Assembly: GCF_013004105.1 (NCBI RefSeq) | Contig: NZ_CP053085.1 | Coordinates: 4,340,001-4,404,000 of the forward strand | Reading direction: 5' to 3' | DNA: 64,000 nucleotides | Origin: Gemmatimonas groenlandica | GTDB lineage: Bacteria > Gemmatimonadota > Gemmatimonadetes > Gemmatimonadales > Gemmatimonadaceae | In this document: piece by piece, positions 51,105 to 59,062 of the stretch | How positions within the stretch are numbered: the first letter of the stretch is position 1 | How the letters are laid out: the number at the start of each line of letters is the position of its first letter | Program-made: the position numbers and the translations under genes | Notes under the pieces: generated by a model | The model's input: the letters and a program-made list of their open reading frames with translations, nothing else | What the model was told of the DNA's origin: nothing | Databases searched by the model: none

Positions 51105-52142
51105 CTAGGGTACGACGACCGTCCGAACCGGCGCTTCGTGGCGAGCCAAGGCGTCGAGCACCGCGTTGATGTCGCGCGCCTGCAGCGGCACGGTGTTCGT
51201 GACCACGTCCGCGAGGTTGAGAATGCCCTTGTCGGCCATCTCGACCAGTTCGTACAGCTCGCTCAGGAGATGGTCGTTCGAACCAATCAGCTCCGCCTCG
51301 CGGCCGATCAGGTCGCGGTAGGTGTCCACCGAGAGATTGATGTCGGACAAGCCCACCACCACCGCGCGACCGAGCGGGGCGAGCGACTGAAGCGCCGTCC
51401 GCATCGTATCCGGCGCGCCGACCAGCTCCAGCGCCACGTCGACGCCGCGCCCGTTCGTCATCGCGCGCACCTGAGCGACCACCTCGTCGGGCGAGAGATT
51501 GGCGCCCCGGATGGTCCGCGCGCCGAAACGTTCGGCCAGCGCCAGCTTCAAGGGGTCGCGGTCTACCGCGATCACATCGGAGGCCCCGAGCGCCCGGGCG
51601 AGCTGCACCGCCGACATCCCCAACCCCCCGGCGCCGACCACCAGCACCGATTCGCCGACCTTGAGCCGACCTTTGCGGAGGGCGTGCAGTGAGGTGGCCG
51701 ACGAGCACATCATGACCGCCCCCTGCTCGAAGGGCACGCGATGGGGCAGTGGTACGGCATTCCGGGCCGGGACCGCGATGTACTCGGCCCAGCCGCCGTC
51801 GGTGAAGTGCCCGAGCATCTTGACCGTGGCGCAGAACTGCTCGCGACCGGCGAGGCAATCGTCGCACTGCCCGCAGGTGACCAGATAGTGCAGGCAGACC
51901 GCGTCGCCGACGTTGTGATTGAGCACGTGCTGACCAACGGCGGCGATCTCGCCGGCCACCTCGTGACCGAGCGTGAGGGGCAGCGGTTCGACGCGCGAGC
52001 GCCCGGCTCGATAGTGCACGTCGGAGTGGCAGATGCCGGCGGCGCGAACGCGCACGAGCACGTCACCGGGACCGCAGTGCGGCATCGGGACTTCGGCGTC
52101 TTCGACGAGGTGGCCGGGAGCGGGGAGACGAACAGCACGCAT
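51105..52142 (-). CDS. Zinc-dependent alcohol dehydrogenase (MDR family)
   Basis: The 345-residue dehydrogenase has catalytic-zinc ligands in GICHSD near residue 38 and GHEVAG near 60. The structural-zinc cluster CGQCDDCLAGREQFC lies near 90-104, and the NAD(P) motif VVGAGGLGMSAVQLAR near 170, followed by VIAVDRD, whose Asp favours NAD. It oxidises an alcohol or polyol in the cytosol. The ATG at 52142 follows AGGAC. It lies 97 bp after infA on the same strand, and converges with the Nudix gene. Confidence 0.92.
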   Translation of the reverse strand: MRAVRLPAPGHLVEDAEVPMPHCGPGDVLVRVRAAGICHSDVHYRAGRSRVEPLPLTLGHEVAGEIAAVGQHVLNHNVGDAVCLHYLVTCGQCDDCLAGREQFCATVKMLGHFTDGGWAEYIAVPARNAVPLPHRVPFEQGAVMMCSSATSLHALRKGRLKVGESVLVVGAGGLGMSAVQLARALGASDVIAVDRDPLKLALAERFGARTIRGANLSPDEVVAQVRAMTNGRGVDVALELVGAPDTMRTALQSLAPLGRAVVVGLSDINLSVDTYRDLIGREAELIGSNDHLLSELYELVEMADKGILNLADVVTNTVPLQARDINAVLDALARHEAPVRTVVVP

Positions 52143-52238
52143 AAACGGTCCTGAACGGAGTGACCGGGCGGCTATCTGATCGTTGCCCGCATGCCGCGCA
52201 GTGCGAATCCGCACTGCGCTTGCATTGACGTGACGGAG

Positions 52239-52454
52239 CTACTTGTGGCGGAACGTAATGCGGCCGCGGCTCAGGTCATACGGCGAGACTTCGACCGTAA
52301 CCTTGTCACCGGCGAGGATACGGATGCGGAACTTGCGCATCTTTCCCGCCATGGTGGCCAGCAACGAATGTCCGTTTTCGAGATCGACACGGAACATCGC
52401 GCTGGGTAGAACGTCCGACACGACTCCCTCGAATTCGATGGCGTCTTCCTTCAT
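52239..52454 (-). CDS. infA: Translation initiation factor IF-1
   Basis: The 71-residue OB-fold protein matches IF-1 across its length ([57 protein letters not shown]). It binds the ribosomal A site during initiation. The ribosome site AGGAGG sits 5 nt before the ATG. It is not in a ribosomal-protein operon but next to an unknown gene and a cold-shock gene, as with stand-alone or second infA copies. Whether another infA exists cannot be judged from this window. Confidence 0.96.
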   Translation of the reverse strand: MKEDAIEFEGVVSDVLPSAMFRVDLENGHSLLATMAGKMRKFRIRILAGDKVTVEVSPYDLSRGRITFRHK

Positions 52455-52483
52455 AGAACCTCCTTGGTCATGCGCACGTCGTA

Positions 52484-53041
52484 CTAGGTCGTGGAACCGG
52501 AGTCGATCGGCGCGTCCTGCAGGAGCGCCTCAAGAGCCGTCCGGAGTTGTTCGATACAGCGGCCCGCGAGCTCGAGAGACGCATAGCCTTCGCGTTCCAG
52601 CGACTCCGGATGCCAATGCCACGTGGCTTCGCTCGTGGCGGAGGGGAGACAGGTCTCTTCCCAGACCGACTGCGGCGTGGCCGGCACCTGGCGCCATCCG
52701 CGACGCTCGGGGGCGTGCTCACCGCGCGGCGCGATCACACCACGCCAGACGATGCACAGCAGCTGGCCGGCGGCCGGGACATCCGTGCCGTTGCGCAGCC
52801 ACGCAACCGTAAGGGCGACGGGGCCGAGCTGGACGATGCAGCGATCGGGGGACAGGCGAACCGTGGGCGGTTCGATGGACGTCTGGACCGCGAGCACCTT
52901 GGTGGCGGCGACGAGTCCTTCGGACAAACGAGCAAACTCGCGCGTGCAGACAGCCTGCGCGCGGTGTGAAGACAAGAAAGAAGTGCGAGCAGCTGTATCG
53001 CGCGGATCAAACGCGCGTTCGGCGGGTGCGCTCTCAATCAT
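52484..53041 (-). CDS. Uncharacterised protein between cspA and infA
   Basis: This 185-residue soluble protein has no signal peptide or membrane segment. The N-terminal half has basic helices ([21 protein letters not shown]). The middle is beta-rich ([31 protein letters not shown]). A Trp-rich patch [10 protein letters not shown] precedes a C-terminal helix ending in acidic [13 protein letters not shown]. The family is not recognised. The ATG at 53041 has GGGA upstream; an earlier in-frame start would fall in the cspA terminator. infA starts 29 bp downstream, suggesting joint expression with translation or cold-shock functions. Confidence 0.6.
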   Translation of the reverse strand: MIESAPAERAFDPRDTAARTSFLSSHRAQAVCTREFARLSEGLVAATKVLAVQTSIEPPTVRLSPDRCIVQLGPVALTVAWLRNGTDVPAAGQLLCIVWRGVIAPRGEHAPERRGWRQVPATPQSVWEETCLPSATSEATWHWHPESLEREGYASLELAGRCIEQLRTALEALLQDAPIDSGSTT

Positions 53042-53069
53042 GCGTGGTTCCCGGTGAGAGGGGACAACG

Positions 53070-53116
53070 CCGAAGCGCCGTGTGGCGGACAGATGTCCGG
53101 GCACACGGCGCTTCGG
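53070..53116 (-). terminator. Double hairpin after the cold-shock gene
   Basis: A perfect 15-bp stem (CCGAAGCGCCGTGTG with its complement) has a 17-nt loop that itself contains a GGACA/TGTCC stem. It lies 60 bp after the cspA stop and 29 bp before the start of the unknown gene. It probably terminates or stabilises the cspA mRNA. Confidence 0.75.
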
Positions 53117-53176
53117 GTCGTCATGCGTGATTCGTATTACGCGAAGCACTCATGACGAAGGGGCTGGACGCCCGAA

Positions 53177-53389
53177 TTAGCGACCCATCCGCGTGACGTT
53201 CTCAGCGGCCGGACCCTTCTGGCCCTGCACGATGTCGAACTCAACGGTTTCGCCTTCGGTCAACGACTTGAAGCCGCCGCCCTGAATGGCAGAATGGTGA
53301 ACGAAGCAATCCTTCTGTCCGTTCGCCGGGGTGATAAAGCCGAAGCCCTTGGCGTCGTTGAACCACTTGACTGTGCCGGTCGTACGCAT
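53177..53389 (-). CDS. cspA: Cold-shock protein, CspA family
   Basis: The 70-residue single cold-shock domain has RNP1 KGFGFI and RNP2-like CFVHHSAI, plus [12 protein letters not shown] at the N-terminus and the closing KGPAAENV. It binds single-stranded RNA/DNA as a chaperone. The family often reads DVFVH where this protein has DCFVH. AGGAG lies 7 nt before the ATG. An upstream noncoding stretch of about 140 bp could be a regulatory leader of the kind found on cspA mRNAs. Confidence 0.95.
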   Translation of the reverse strand: MRTTGTVKWFNDAKGFGFITPANGQKDCFVHHSAIQGGGFKSLTEGETVEFDIVQGQKGPAAENVTRMGR

Positions 53390-53530
53390 CGCGATACTCC
53401 TGTTTCTGATTTGGTGCTGGTGTCAGTCGGAGCACGCGGACAGACGAGCCGATGCAGAACGGAACCAACCACCTGGTACTCGTGATCAACCTCACGACGG
53501 TCGCCACCACTCGGTGACTACGATGCAAAC
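53390..53530 (-). promoter_or_regulatory. Probable cspA leader region
   Basis: No ORF is supported between the cspA start and the T-rich terminator upstream. Its length suits a thermosensing 5' leader, but no cold-box was recognised and no promoter could be assigned with confidence. Confidence 0.35.
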
Positions 53531-53559
53531 AAAAAAAGACCCGCTCGATTTGGCAGGCC
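53531..53559 (-). terminator. Putative intrinsic terminator, minus strand
   Basis: Read on the minus strand, GGCCTGC and GCGGGTC form a 7-bp stem (two G-U pairs) around 8 nt, followed directly by seven T residues. This would end transcripts coming from tetR, about 250 bp downstream of its stop. The region 53560-53810 between holds no supported gene. Confidence 0.5.
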
Positions 53560-53810
53560 CGTTTCTATCGGAACTTGTCCATACGCCGAGGCGCATGCAT
53601 CGCTTCAGAGAAGGTACAATGTCTTCCCCGGAAACGCAAACAATACTCCAACTATTTTTCAGGATCCCGGCCGCCTAGCTCCATGTGGCACGGTGACTTG
53701 CCTCCATCCACGAGCGGCCTCGAGGATACCGCGACTGCCCGCAATGTCGAGTTCGCCGGATTCCCGACGTCTGGGGCTCGTGCTTCAGCCCCGCCACGCC
53801 GCACACTCTA

Positions 53811-54371
53811 TCAGCGTGTCGAGAACGTTCCGCGAATAGCAGCCAGCGCTCGCGCGAACGGCGCAACGTCTCCGGTGGCCGCGCAGAGCACGAGCGCCCC
53901 TTCGATGCGCACCACCGCGTCCTCGGCGCGGGCCTCGGCGACCTTCGGGGTCAGGCCCGCCTCGCGGCCCAGTCCCTCGATCGACTCCATCCAGCGCACG
54001 AAGATTCCGCGCAGCGGGCGCTGAAATCGACTCCGGTCGGCGCTCGCCGTCATGCGCTCGAGCAGGCAGGCCTTGCGACCTCCGTCATAGAACGCGTCGA
54101 TGACGGCGAGCATTCGCGACAGTTTGGCGTTGGGTGTCCCCGGACCCGCCAGCGGCGCGAAGAGCGCCTGTTCAAGCGACTGGGCCAAGTGGGCAAGCAC
54201 TTCGCTCGCCATCTCTTCCTTCCCACCGGGGAAATAGTGGTAGAGACTCGACTTGCCGAGACCGGTGGCTGCAGCGATGTCGGCAATCGATGCGCCGTCG
54301 TATCCCAGGCGTCGAAAGGTGTCCGACAGGCGATCAAGGAGTTCGGGTTTCGTGAGTGTGGTCGAAGCCAT
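53811..54371 (-). CDS. TetR-family transcriptional regulator
   Basis: The 186-residue repressor has an N-terminal helix-turn-helix, YDGASIADIAAATGLGKSSLYHYFPGGKEEM (residues ~24-53), and a C-terminal ligand domain with LLERMTASAD and EDAVVRIEGALVL, typical of the YxaF/LmrA subgroup. It is divergent from the AhpD-like operon, with two palindromes in the 104-bp gap that it probably binds. The ligand is unknown; the AhpD-like partner suggests reactive or oxidising compounds. Confidence 0.92.
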   Translation of the reverse strand: MASTTLTKPELLDRLSDTFRRLGYDGASIADIAAATGLGKSSLYHYFPGGKEEMASEVLAHLAQSLEQALFAPLAGPGTPNAKLSRMLAVIDAFYDGGRKACLLERMTASADRSRFQRPLRGIFVRWMESIEGLGREAGLTPKVAEARAEDAVVRIEGALVLCAATGDVAPFARALAAIRGTFSTR

Positions 54372-54397
54372 GCCGAATCCTAGCGCGAGACAGGGGG

Positions 54398-54443
54398 TTG
54401 CGGAACCCGAACGATCGTTCTATTGTACCGAACGTTCGGTACA
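54398..54443 (+). promoter_or_regulatory. Promoter with two palindromic operators, upstream of the AhpD-like gene
   Basis: TTGCGG (54398-54403) and TATTGT (54421-54426) are 17 bp apart. Palindrome GAACGATCGTTC (54409-54420) lies in the spacer. The perfect 20-bp palindrome TGTACCGAACGTTCGGTACA (54424-54443) covers the -10 and start region. Their centres are 19 bp apart. This is the layout expected for TetR autorepression and control of the divergent operon. Confidence 0.75.
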
Positions 54444-54475
54444 GTTTAGCGCAACCCCACTTCATGGAGTTCCCC

Positions 54476-55021
54476 ATGCCCCGTATTCAGCCCGTCGATC
54501 CTACTGCCGCCACCGGCGCCGCCGCCGAACAGCTCGCCGCTACGCGTAAGGCCTTCGGGGCGACGCCGAACATGTTCCTCACCGCAGCCCAGTCACCCGC
54601 CACGCTCACGGCCTTGAACAGCCTCTTCGGCACACTCGGCAAGGGGCTGCTTGGCGGAAAGATCGGTGAACGCATCGCGATCGCTGTCGCCCAGCAGAAC
54701 GGCTGCAAATACTGCTTGTCGGCGCATACGGCGATCGGCGGGATGCACGGCGTCGCCGCCGCCGAACTCGATGCCGCGCGCCACGGCGCGTCGGCTGATC
54801 CCAAGGCATCAGCCGCCATTGCGCTGGCGCTGGCGATTCTGCACACCAGCGGACGCGTCGACGACGCCGTGCTTGCCGCAGCGCGGCTCGCGGGCCTCTC
54901 TGACAGCGAGATCGTGGAAACCGTGGCGCACGTGGCGCTCAACGTGTTCACCAACTCACTCAACAACCTCGCCGACACCGATGTCGACTTTCCGCTGGTC
55001 TCCCTCGCGACGGCCGCGTGA
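54476..55021 (+). CDS. AhpD-like carboxymuconolactone-decarboxylase-family protein
   Basis: The 181-residue protein has the AhpD-type redox motif [11 protein letters not shown] near residue 82 (CxxC followed by His). It lies in the alpha-helical core with [13 protein letters not shown], a pattern of peroxidase-related alkylhydroperoxidase-like enzymes. It probably reduces peroxides or nitrogen oxides using its thiol pair. GGAG lies 7 nt before the ATG at 54476. It is first gene of an operon with overlapping stop/start (TGATG) to the NTF2-like gene, behind the twin-operator promoter. Confidence 0.88.
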   Translation: MPRIQPVDPTAATGAAAEQLAATRKAFGATPNMFLTAAQSPATLTALNSLFGTLGKGLLGGKIGERIAIAVAQQNGCKYCLSAHTAIGGMHGVAAAELDAARHGASADPKASAAIALALAILHTSGRVDDAVLAAARLAGLSDSEIVETVAHVALNVFTNSLNNLADTDVDFPLVSLATAA

Positions 55022-55455
55022 TGTCGATGCCAGCCATGCCGGCGCTGGTCCCGCCCTTCAACGCCGAGACCGCGCGTCTCAAAGTGCACATGGCGGAGCA
55101 GGCGTGGAACAGTCGAGACGCCGGGCGCGTGTCGATGGCGTACACGGAGGACTCCGAGTGGCGCAATCGCTCGGTGTTCCTGCGTGGTCGTCCGGCCATC
55201 CGCGAATTTCTGACCGCGAAGTGGGCCCGCGAACACGAGTACCGCTTACGCAAAGAACTCTGGGCATTCGGTGACGACCGTATCGCCGTCCGCTTTCGTT
55301 ACGAGTGGCACGATGACGCCGGGCAGTGGTGGCGCTCGCACGGTAACGAGATGTGGGAATTCAACGCCGAGGGACTCATGGCGAGACGCTTCGCCAGCAT
55401 CAACGATGAAGCCATTCGCGAAGAGGATCGGGAGCTCCACGAGGGCACACGCTGA
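55021..55455 (+). CDS. NTF2-like protein, DUF1348 family
   Basis: The 144-residue single-domain protein has an N-terminal helix [32 protein letters not shown] and beta strands with [34 protein letters not shown] and ASINDEAI, matching DUF1348 (SnoaL/NTF2 fold). A cone-shaped pocket could bind a small ligand; no catalytic role is established. The start overlaps the AhpD-like stop and its stop overlaps the MOSC start, so the three are coupled. Confidence 0.85.
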   Translation: MSMPAMPALVPPFNAETARLKVHMAEQAWNSRDAGRVSMAYTEDSEWRNRSVFLRGRPAIREFLTAKWAREHEYRLRKELWAFGDDRIAVRFRYEWHDDAGQWWRSHGNEMWEFNAEGLMARRFASINDEAIREEDRELHEGTR

Positions 55456-56093
55456 TGGCGCTCACGGTTGCGGGGCTGTGGCGATATCCGGTCAAGACAC
55501 TGGCCGGAGAAGTGCTCGATGACGCGTGGGTCGATGACGACGGCATTCGCGGCGATCGCATCGTCCATGTCCGGGGGCCGGAGGGCGTCCGTACGTCGCG
55601 ACGGCAGTATCAGCTCCTCGGACTGCACGGGACGCTCGGCGCCGATGGGATACCGTTGGTGAACGGTGAGCCATGGCAGTCCGAGGCGGCGGCGGCAGCT
55701 GTTCGGGAGGCCGCGGGGGCGGACGCATGGCTTGCCGCTTACACCGGCGTCGAGCGCTTTGACGTGTTGCCGCTGCTGGTCGCGACCGATGGCGCGGTGC
55801 AGGAATTCGGCCGCGATATCCGGCGGCTCCGTCCAAACCTCCTCGTTGGCGGCGTGCCGGGCATGGCCGAGCGCGAATGGGAGGGACGGTATCTGCACAT
55901 CGGCACCGTGGTCATCCGCCTCGACTCTCTGCGCGCACGCTGCCCCATGACTACGGTCGATCCCGATGCGATCACGCGTGACCCAGAGGTCCTTCGCGAT
56001 ATCGGGCGACGATTCGGTGGCAAGCTCGCGCTGAACGCGGAGGTCGTGCAGCCAGGCAGAATCCGTCTCCACGACGTGATTCACCTGGTGTGA
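55455..56093 (+). CDS. MOSC-domain protein
   Basis: The 212-residue protein has an N-terminal MOSC beta-barrel (AGLWRYPVKTLAGEVLDDAWV) and a core with GIRGDRIVHVRGP. A conserved cysteine segment RARCPMTTVDPD lies near residue 160, where mARC-type proteins bind molybdenum cofactor. It may be a molybdenum-dependent reductase of N-oxygenated compounds. Overlap with the NTF2-like gene makes it third in the TetR-controlled operon. The function within that operon is inferred. Confidence 0.87.
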   Translation: MALTVAGLWRYPVKTLAGEVLDDAWVDDDGIRGDRIVHVRGPEGVRTSRRQYQLLGLHGTLGADGIPLVNGEPWQSEAAAAAVREAAGADAWLAAYTGVERFDVLPLLVATDGAVQEFGRDIRRLRPNLLVGGVPGMAEREWEGRYLHIGTVVIRLDSLRARCPMTTVDPDAITRDPEVLRDIGRRFGGKLALNAEVVQPGRIRLHDVIHLV

Positions 56094-56141
56094 ACCCGAG
56101 CCGCGCATCCCGGCAGATCGGTGGGGCGGCTATACTCCACC

Positions 56142-56729
56142 ATGGCACGAATTTCCCGGGATCGAGATGACGTCCACATCGCTCTGCTGCGTGGCGTCAA
56201 TGTTGGTGGTTCGAAAAAGGTGCCGATGCTGGAGCTCCGCGAGCTCGCACGCAGCATCGGCTTCGGCAATCCGCGCACGCTGCTGAACAGCGGTAATCTG
56301 GTGTATGCCGCGCACGGTAAGCCGACGGAAGAAGCGGCGATCGCGCTCGAGCAGGGCATTCTGCAGCGCATGAAAGTGTCGACGCGCGTCGTCGTGGTCA
56401 CCGCCGCGGAGCTCGACACGATCCTCGACGAGAATACCATCGATGGCGAAGACGTCGACCCGAGCCGCCTGTTCGTATCGATCTGGCGCGAGTTCTACGA
56501 CCGGCAGGCGCTGTTGCCGCTCCTCGAGCAGGACTGGGGAGAAGAACAGCTGCACGTCGGATCGCGGGCCGCGTATCAGCATGCGCCCGAGGGCGCCACG
56601 GAGAGTCCACTCGTCGACGCCGTCGCGAAGCTGCTCGGTGACCGCGTGACGGCGCGCAACTGGAATACCATCGGCAAGCTGCAGTCGCTGGTAGACGATG
56701 TCGCGGCGGCCGCGAACGAAGACGCGTAG
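56142..56729 (+). CDS. DUF1697 family protein
   Basis: The 195-residue protein matches DUF1697: HIALLRGVNVGGSKKVPMLELRELARSIGFGNPRTLLNSGNLVY at the N-terminus and KLLGDRVTARNWNTIGKL near the C-terminus. The function of the family is unknown. It starts 48 bp after the MOSC gene, so readthrough is possible. The ATG at 56142 is preferred; a GTG at 56121 would add seven residues. Confidence 0.9.
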   Translation: MARISRDRDDVHIALLRGVNVGGSKKVPMLELRELARSIGFGNPRTLLNSGNLVYAAHGKPTEEAAIALEQGILQRMKVSTRVVVVTAAELDTILDENTIDGEDVDPSRLFVSIWREFYDRQALLPLLEQDWGEEQLHVGSRAAYQHAPEGATESPLVDAVAKLLGDRVTARNWNTIGKLQSLVDDVAAAANEDA

Positions 56730-56750
56730 TTGGAGACCAGCGCGGACGAA

Positions 56751-57344
56751 ATGCCGGCCCCCGGCGCCGCGCCCGCGCTGAAGCTCCGCGTGCTATACCC
56801 GGTGCTCGTGCTGGCGCTCGGTGCTGCACTCCTACTGCGATTGCGGCCCGCGACATTCAGCGCGCGTGAGCAGGCTGCGGTGCAGCGCGCCGCGCTGCTG
56901 GCGCTGTTCGACGCACGGGAACACGCAAAGCGACTCGTGTTCTGGAGCGACACCACACACTTGTCGCCCACATTGCAACTGCTGCGCGACTCCGGGGTCC
57001 CGTTCGAGGCACAACCACCCGATACCGCGGCCCTCGCACTGCCCTTGCCGGTGCATCTGGAGTCGTTGGCGACACTCGAGCAGCAGTTTCGCGCCGAGCC
57101 CGATGGATGGGAGGCGTGGTTCGCGCGCTATCCGGCCAGCAGCGGACTCGTGGCCCTCACGCGTCCGACCCTGCTCGCGCAGAGCCCCGACGGTACCCAG
57201 CGCGACGCGCTCAGTGTGGCCGTGATTGTGGCGCGCACCTGCGGTGAGCACTGCCACTCGGCGTGGCGTGTCACCTTGATACGCGATCGGCGAAATGTGT
57301 GGCAGGTGCGCGCCATCGAGCCCCTCACGCTGCCGCGCGACTGA
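56751..57344 (+). CDS. Single-pass membrane protein, unknown function
   Basis: The 197-residue protein has one N-terminal transmembrane helix (LRVLYPVLVLALGAALLLRL) and a ~165-residue exterior part with a Cys pair TCGEHCHSAWRVTL near the end. No family was recognised. The start is uncertain: ATG at 56751, or TTG at 56730 abutting the DUF1697 stop. The 114 bp after it hold no other gene. Confidence 0.6.
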   Translation: MPAPGAAPALKLRVLYPVLVLALGAALLLRLRPATFSAREQAAVQRAALLALFDAREHAKRLVFWSDTTHLSPTLQLLRDSGVPFEAQPPDTAALALPLPVHLESLATLEQQFRAEPDGWEAWFARYPASSGLVALTRPTLLAQSPDGTQRDALSVAVIVARTCGEHCHSAWRVTLIRDRRNVWQVRAIEPLTLPRD

Positions 57345-57458
57345 GGGCGACCGCCGTTGCGGGTAGCGCCTTCGCGCGCCGCCCCGCACTATATCGACGG
57401 CGGGTAGCCCAGTTCTCGTTGGAGATCACTCCCCGCGCCACCTACGTCCGAGACGCGT

Positions 57459-57989
57459 ATGCTCAAGACTGTCGGCATCATTCTGCTGGTCCTGCTTGGC
57501 GCGCTACTGCTCATGGCATCCCGTCAGCCGGATGCGTTCGCCATCGAGCGTGCGGTGGTCATCGCCGCGCCGCCGGAGGTGATCTTCCCGAAGATCGCCG
57601 ATCTGCATCAGTGGGCCCCGTGGTCGCCGTACGAGAAGCTCGATCCGCAAATGAAGAAGGTGTTCAACGGCACGCCTGGTGCCGCGGGCGCCAGCTATTA
57701 CTGGAGCGGCAACTCCAAGGCCGGCGAAGGCACGATGACCGTGCGCGAGCTGATGCCGCCCTCGAAGATCACGATGCAGCTCGATATGCTGAAGCCGATC
57801 GAAGGACACAACGTGGTCGAGTTCAACCTCGAGCCAGCCTCTGGCGGCACGCGGGTCACGTGGGCGATGCGGGGTCCGAATACCTTGTTATCGAAGGTGA
57901 TCGGCTTGTTCATGAACATGGACACGATGATCGGCAAAGACTTCGAAGACGGATTGGTCACGCTCAAGACACGGGTGGAGGCGAAGTGA
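57459..57989 (+). CDS. SRPBCC (polyketide cyclase-like) membrane-anchored protein
   Basis: The 176-residue protein begins with a transmembrane helix (IILLVLLGALLLMA) and continues with an SRPBCC/START-like hydrophobic-pocket domain: VVIAAPPEVIFPKIADLHQWAPWSPYEKLD, SYYWSGN, MTVRELMPPSKITMQLDML and a closing amphipathic helix DTMIGKDFEDGLVTLK. It likely binds a small hydrophobic ligand at the membrane. Its stop overlaps the next start (GTGA). Confidence 0.88.
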   Translation: MLKTVGIILLVLLGALLLMASRQPDAFAIERAVVIAAPPEVIFPKIADLHQWAPWSPYEKLDPQMKKVFNGTPGAAGASYYWSGNSKAGEGTMTVRELMPPSKITMQLDMLKPIEGHNVVEFNLEPASGGTRVTWAMRGPNTLLSKVIGLFMNMDTMIGKDFEDGLVTLKTRVEAK

Positions 57990-58438
57990 AATCGTTCGGC
58001 ATCGCCCTCGCGGGCTACATCCTGATGTTCGTGGTTCTCTTCGCCACACTCACGGCGGTGTATTTCGCGCTCGGCACGGAGCGCACGTTTCTGCCCGGTA
58101 GCTACGCCGTGACGCCGCTCTGGATCGCGGTGTTTTGCTTCTTTCAGTTCGATTCCGGGCTGGTGGCGGGCATCGTGGTGTCGAAGCTGTCCCGCGATCG
58201 CAAAGTGCCGCTCATTCTCGCGGGCATGACGCTCGCGTTCGGCATTCTCATGGCACTTCCGGCGATCACGAGCGGCGTGAACGCGACCGTGGCACGCGAC
58301 GGCTCGCTCACCAACATGGAGGCGATGATGCAGGCGCAGACACCGGTGTGGATTCAGCTGATCGCCCCGGCGCTCGCCGCGCTCGGTGTGACCGCCGGTG
58401 CGACGCTGATGTCCTTGGTCGGGCAGCGTCGCTCGTGA
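57986..58438 (+). CDS. Four-helix membrane protein, unknown function
   Basis: The 150-residue protein has four predicted transmembrane segments (ALAGYILMFVVLFATLTAVYF, TPLWIAVFCFFQFDSGLVAGIVV, LILAGMTLAFGILMALPAI, WIQLIAPALAALGVTAGATLM). It starts at GTG 57986 with GGAGG 5 nt upstream, overlapping the SRPBCC stop; its own stop overlaps the next GTG. The family is not recognised. The tight coupling suggests it works with the SRPBCC protein. Confidence 0.72.
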   Translation: MKSFGIALAGYILMFVVLFATLTAVYFALGTERTFLPGSYAVTPLWIAVFCFFQFDSGLVAGIVVSKLSRDRKVPLILAGMTLAFGILMALPAITSGVNATVARDGSLTNMEAMMQAQTPVWIQLIAPALAALGVTAGATLMSLVGQRRS

Positions 58439-59052
58439 GTGCATCGGTTGAATCGTTGTGGAAGTCGGAGCAGGAAGACCGATGGCAGGCGGCACTTGCC
58501 GGTTACGACGCCGCGATCGCCGCCGTACCGTCGGGACGGCTGGTCGAACACGATGTGTGGTATCGCACCGAGCTGCCGGCGCTGATCGCGGCGCGCACCC
58601 CAGGCTACGTGTCGCACGAGGAGATGGTGCGCATCACCGAGTGGAAGATGGCGCGCGGCGTCTGGCGCGCACCGAATCTCGTGCTGGTGCGTGGCAACAC
58701 CCCCGACGCGGTCGTCGAGGCAAGCCGGTCGGCGTGGGAGCAGATTCCGCACCCCACCAAGCCGGTTACCGCTCTGGTGGCGCTCAAGGGCGTCGGTGCT
58801 GCCACCGCGTCTGCACTGCTCGCCGTGATGGCGCCCACGGTGTATCCGTTCTTCGACGAGGACGTCGCGGCGCAGGTGCCGCAGCTCGGAGCGGTGGCGT
58901 GGACCAACGGGTACTACGCCAAGTACGCCGTGGCGCTGCGTGAGCGATCGGCGCAGCTGTCGGCGACGTTCACGCAGGTGTTCACCCCGGTGATGGTGGA
59001 GCGAGCGCTCTGGGCCACGCGCGACGTGTCTCGTCGCATGCCGACGTCGTGA
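58435..59052 (+). CDS. Uncharacterised helix-hairpin-helix-like protein
   Basis: The 205-residue protein is helical and soluble. The segment VTALVALKGVGAATASALLAVMAPTVYPFFDEDVAA near residues 116-145 resembles an HhH motif (LKGVGxxTA) followed by the Asp-containing turn of DNA glycosylases, but catalytic residues and the iron-sulfur loop are not visible. MVRITEWKMARGVWRAPNLVLVRGN precedes it. It starts at GTG 58435 overlapping the membrane protein. DNA binding is a guess from the motif. Confidence 0.7.
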   Translation: MSASVESLWKSEQEDRWQAALAGYDAAIAAVPSGRLVEHDVWYRTELPALIAARTPGYVSHEEMVRITEWKMARGVWRAPNLVLVRGNTPDAVVEASRSAWEQIPHPTKPVTALVALKGVGAATASALLAVMAPTVYPFFDEDVAAQVPQLGAVAWTNGYYAKYAVALRERSAQLSATFTQVFTPVMVERALWATRDVSRRMPTS

Positions 59053-59062
59053 TGATGTCGTG

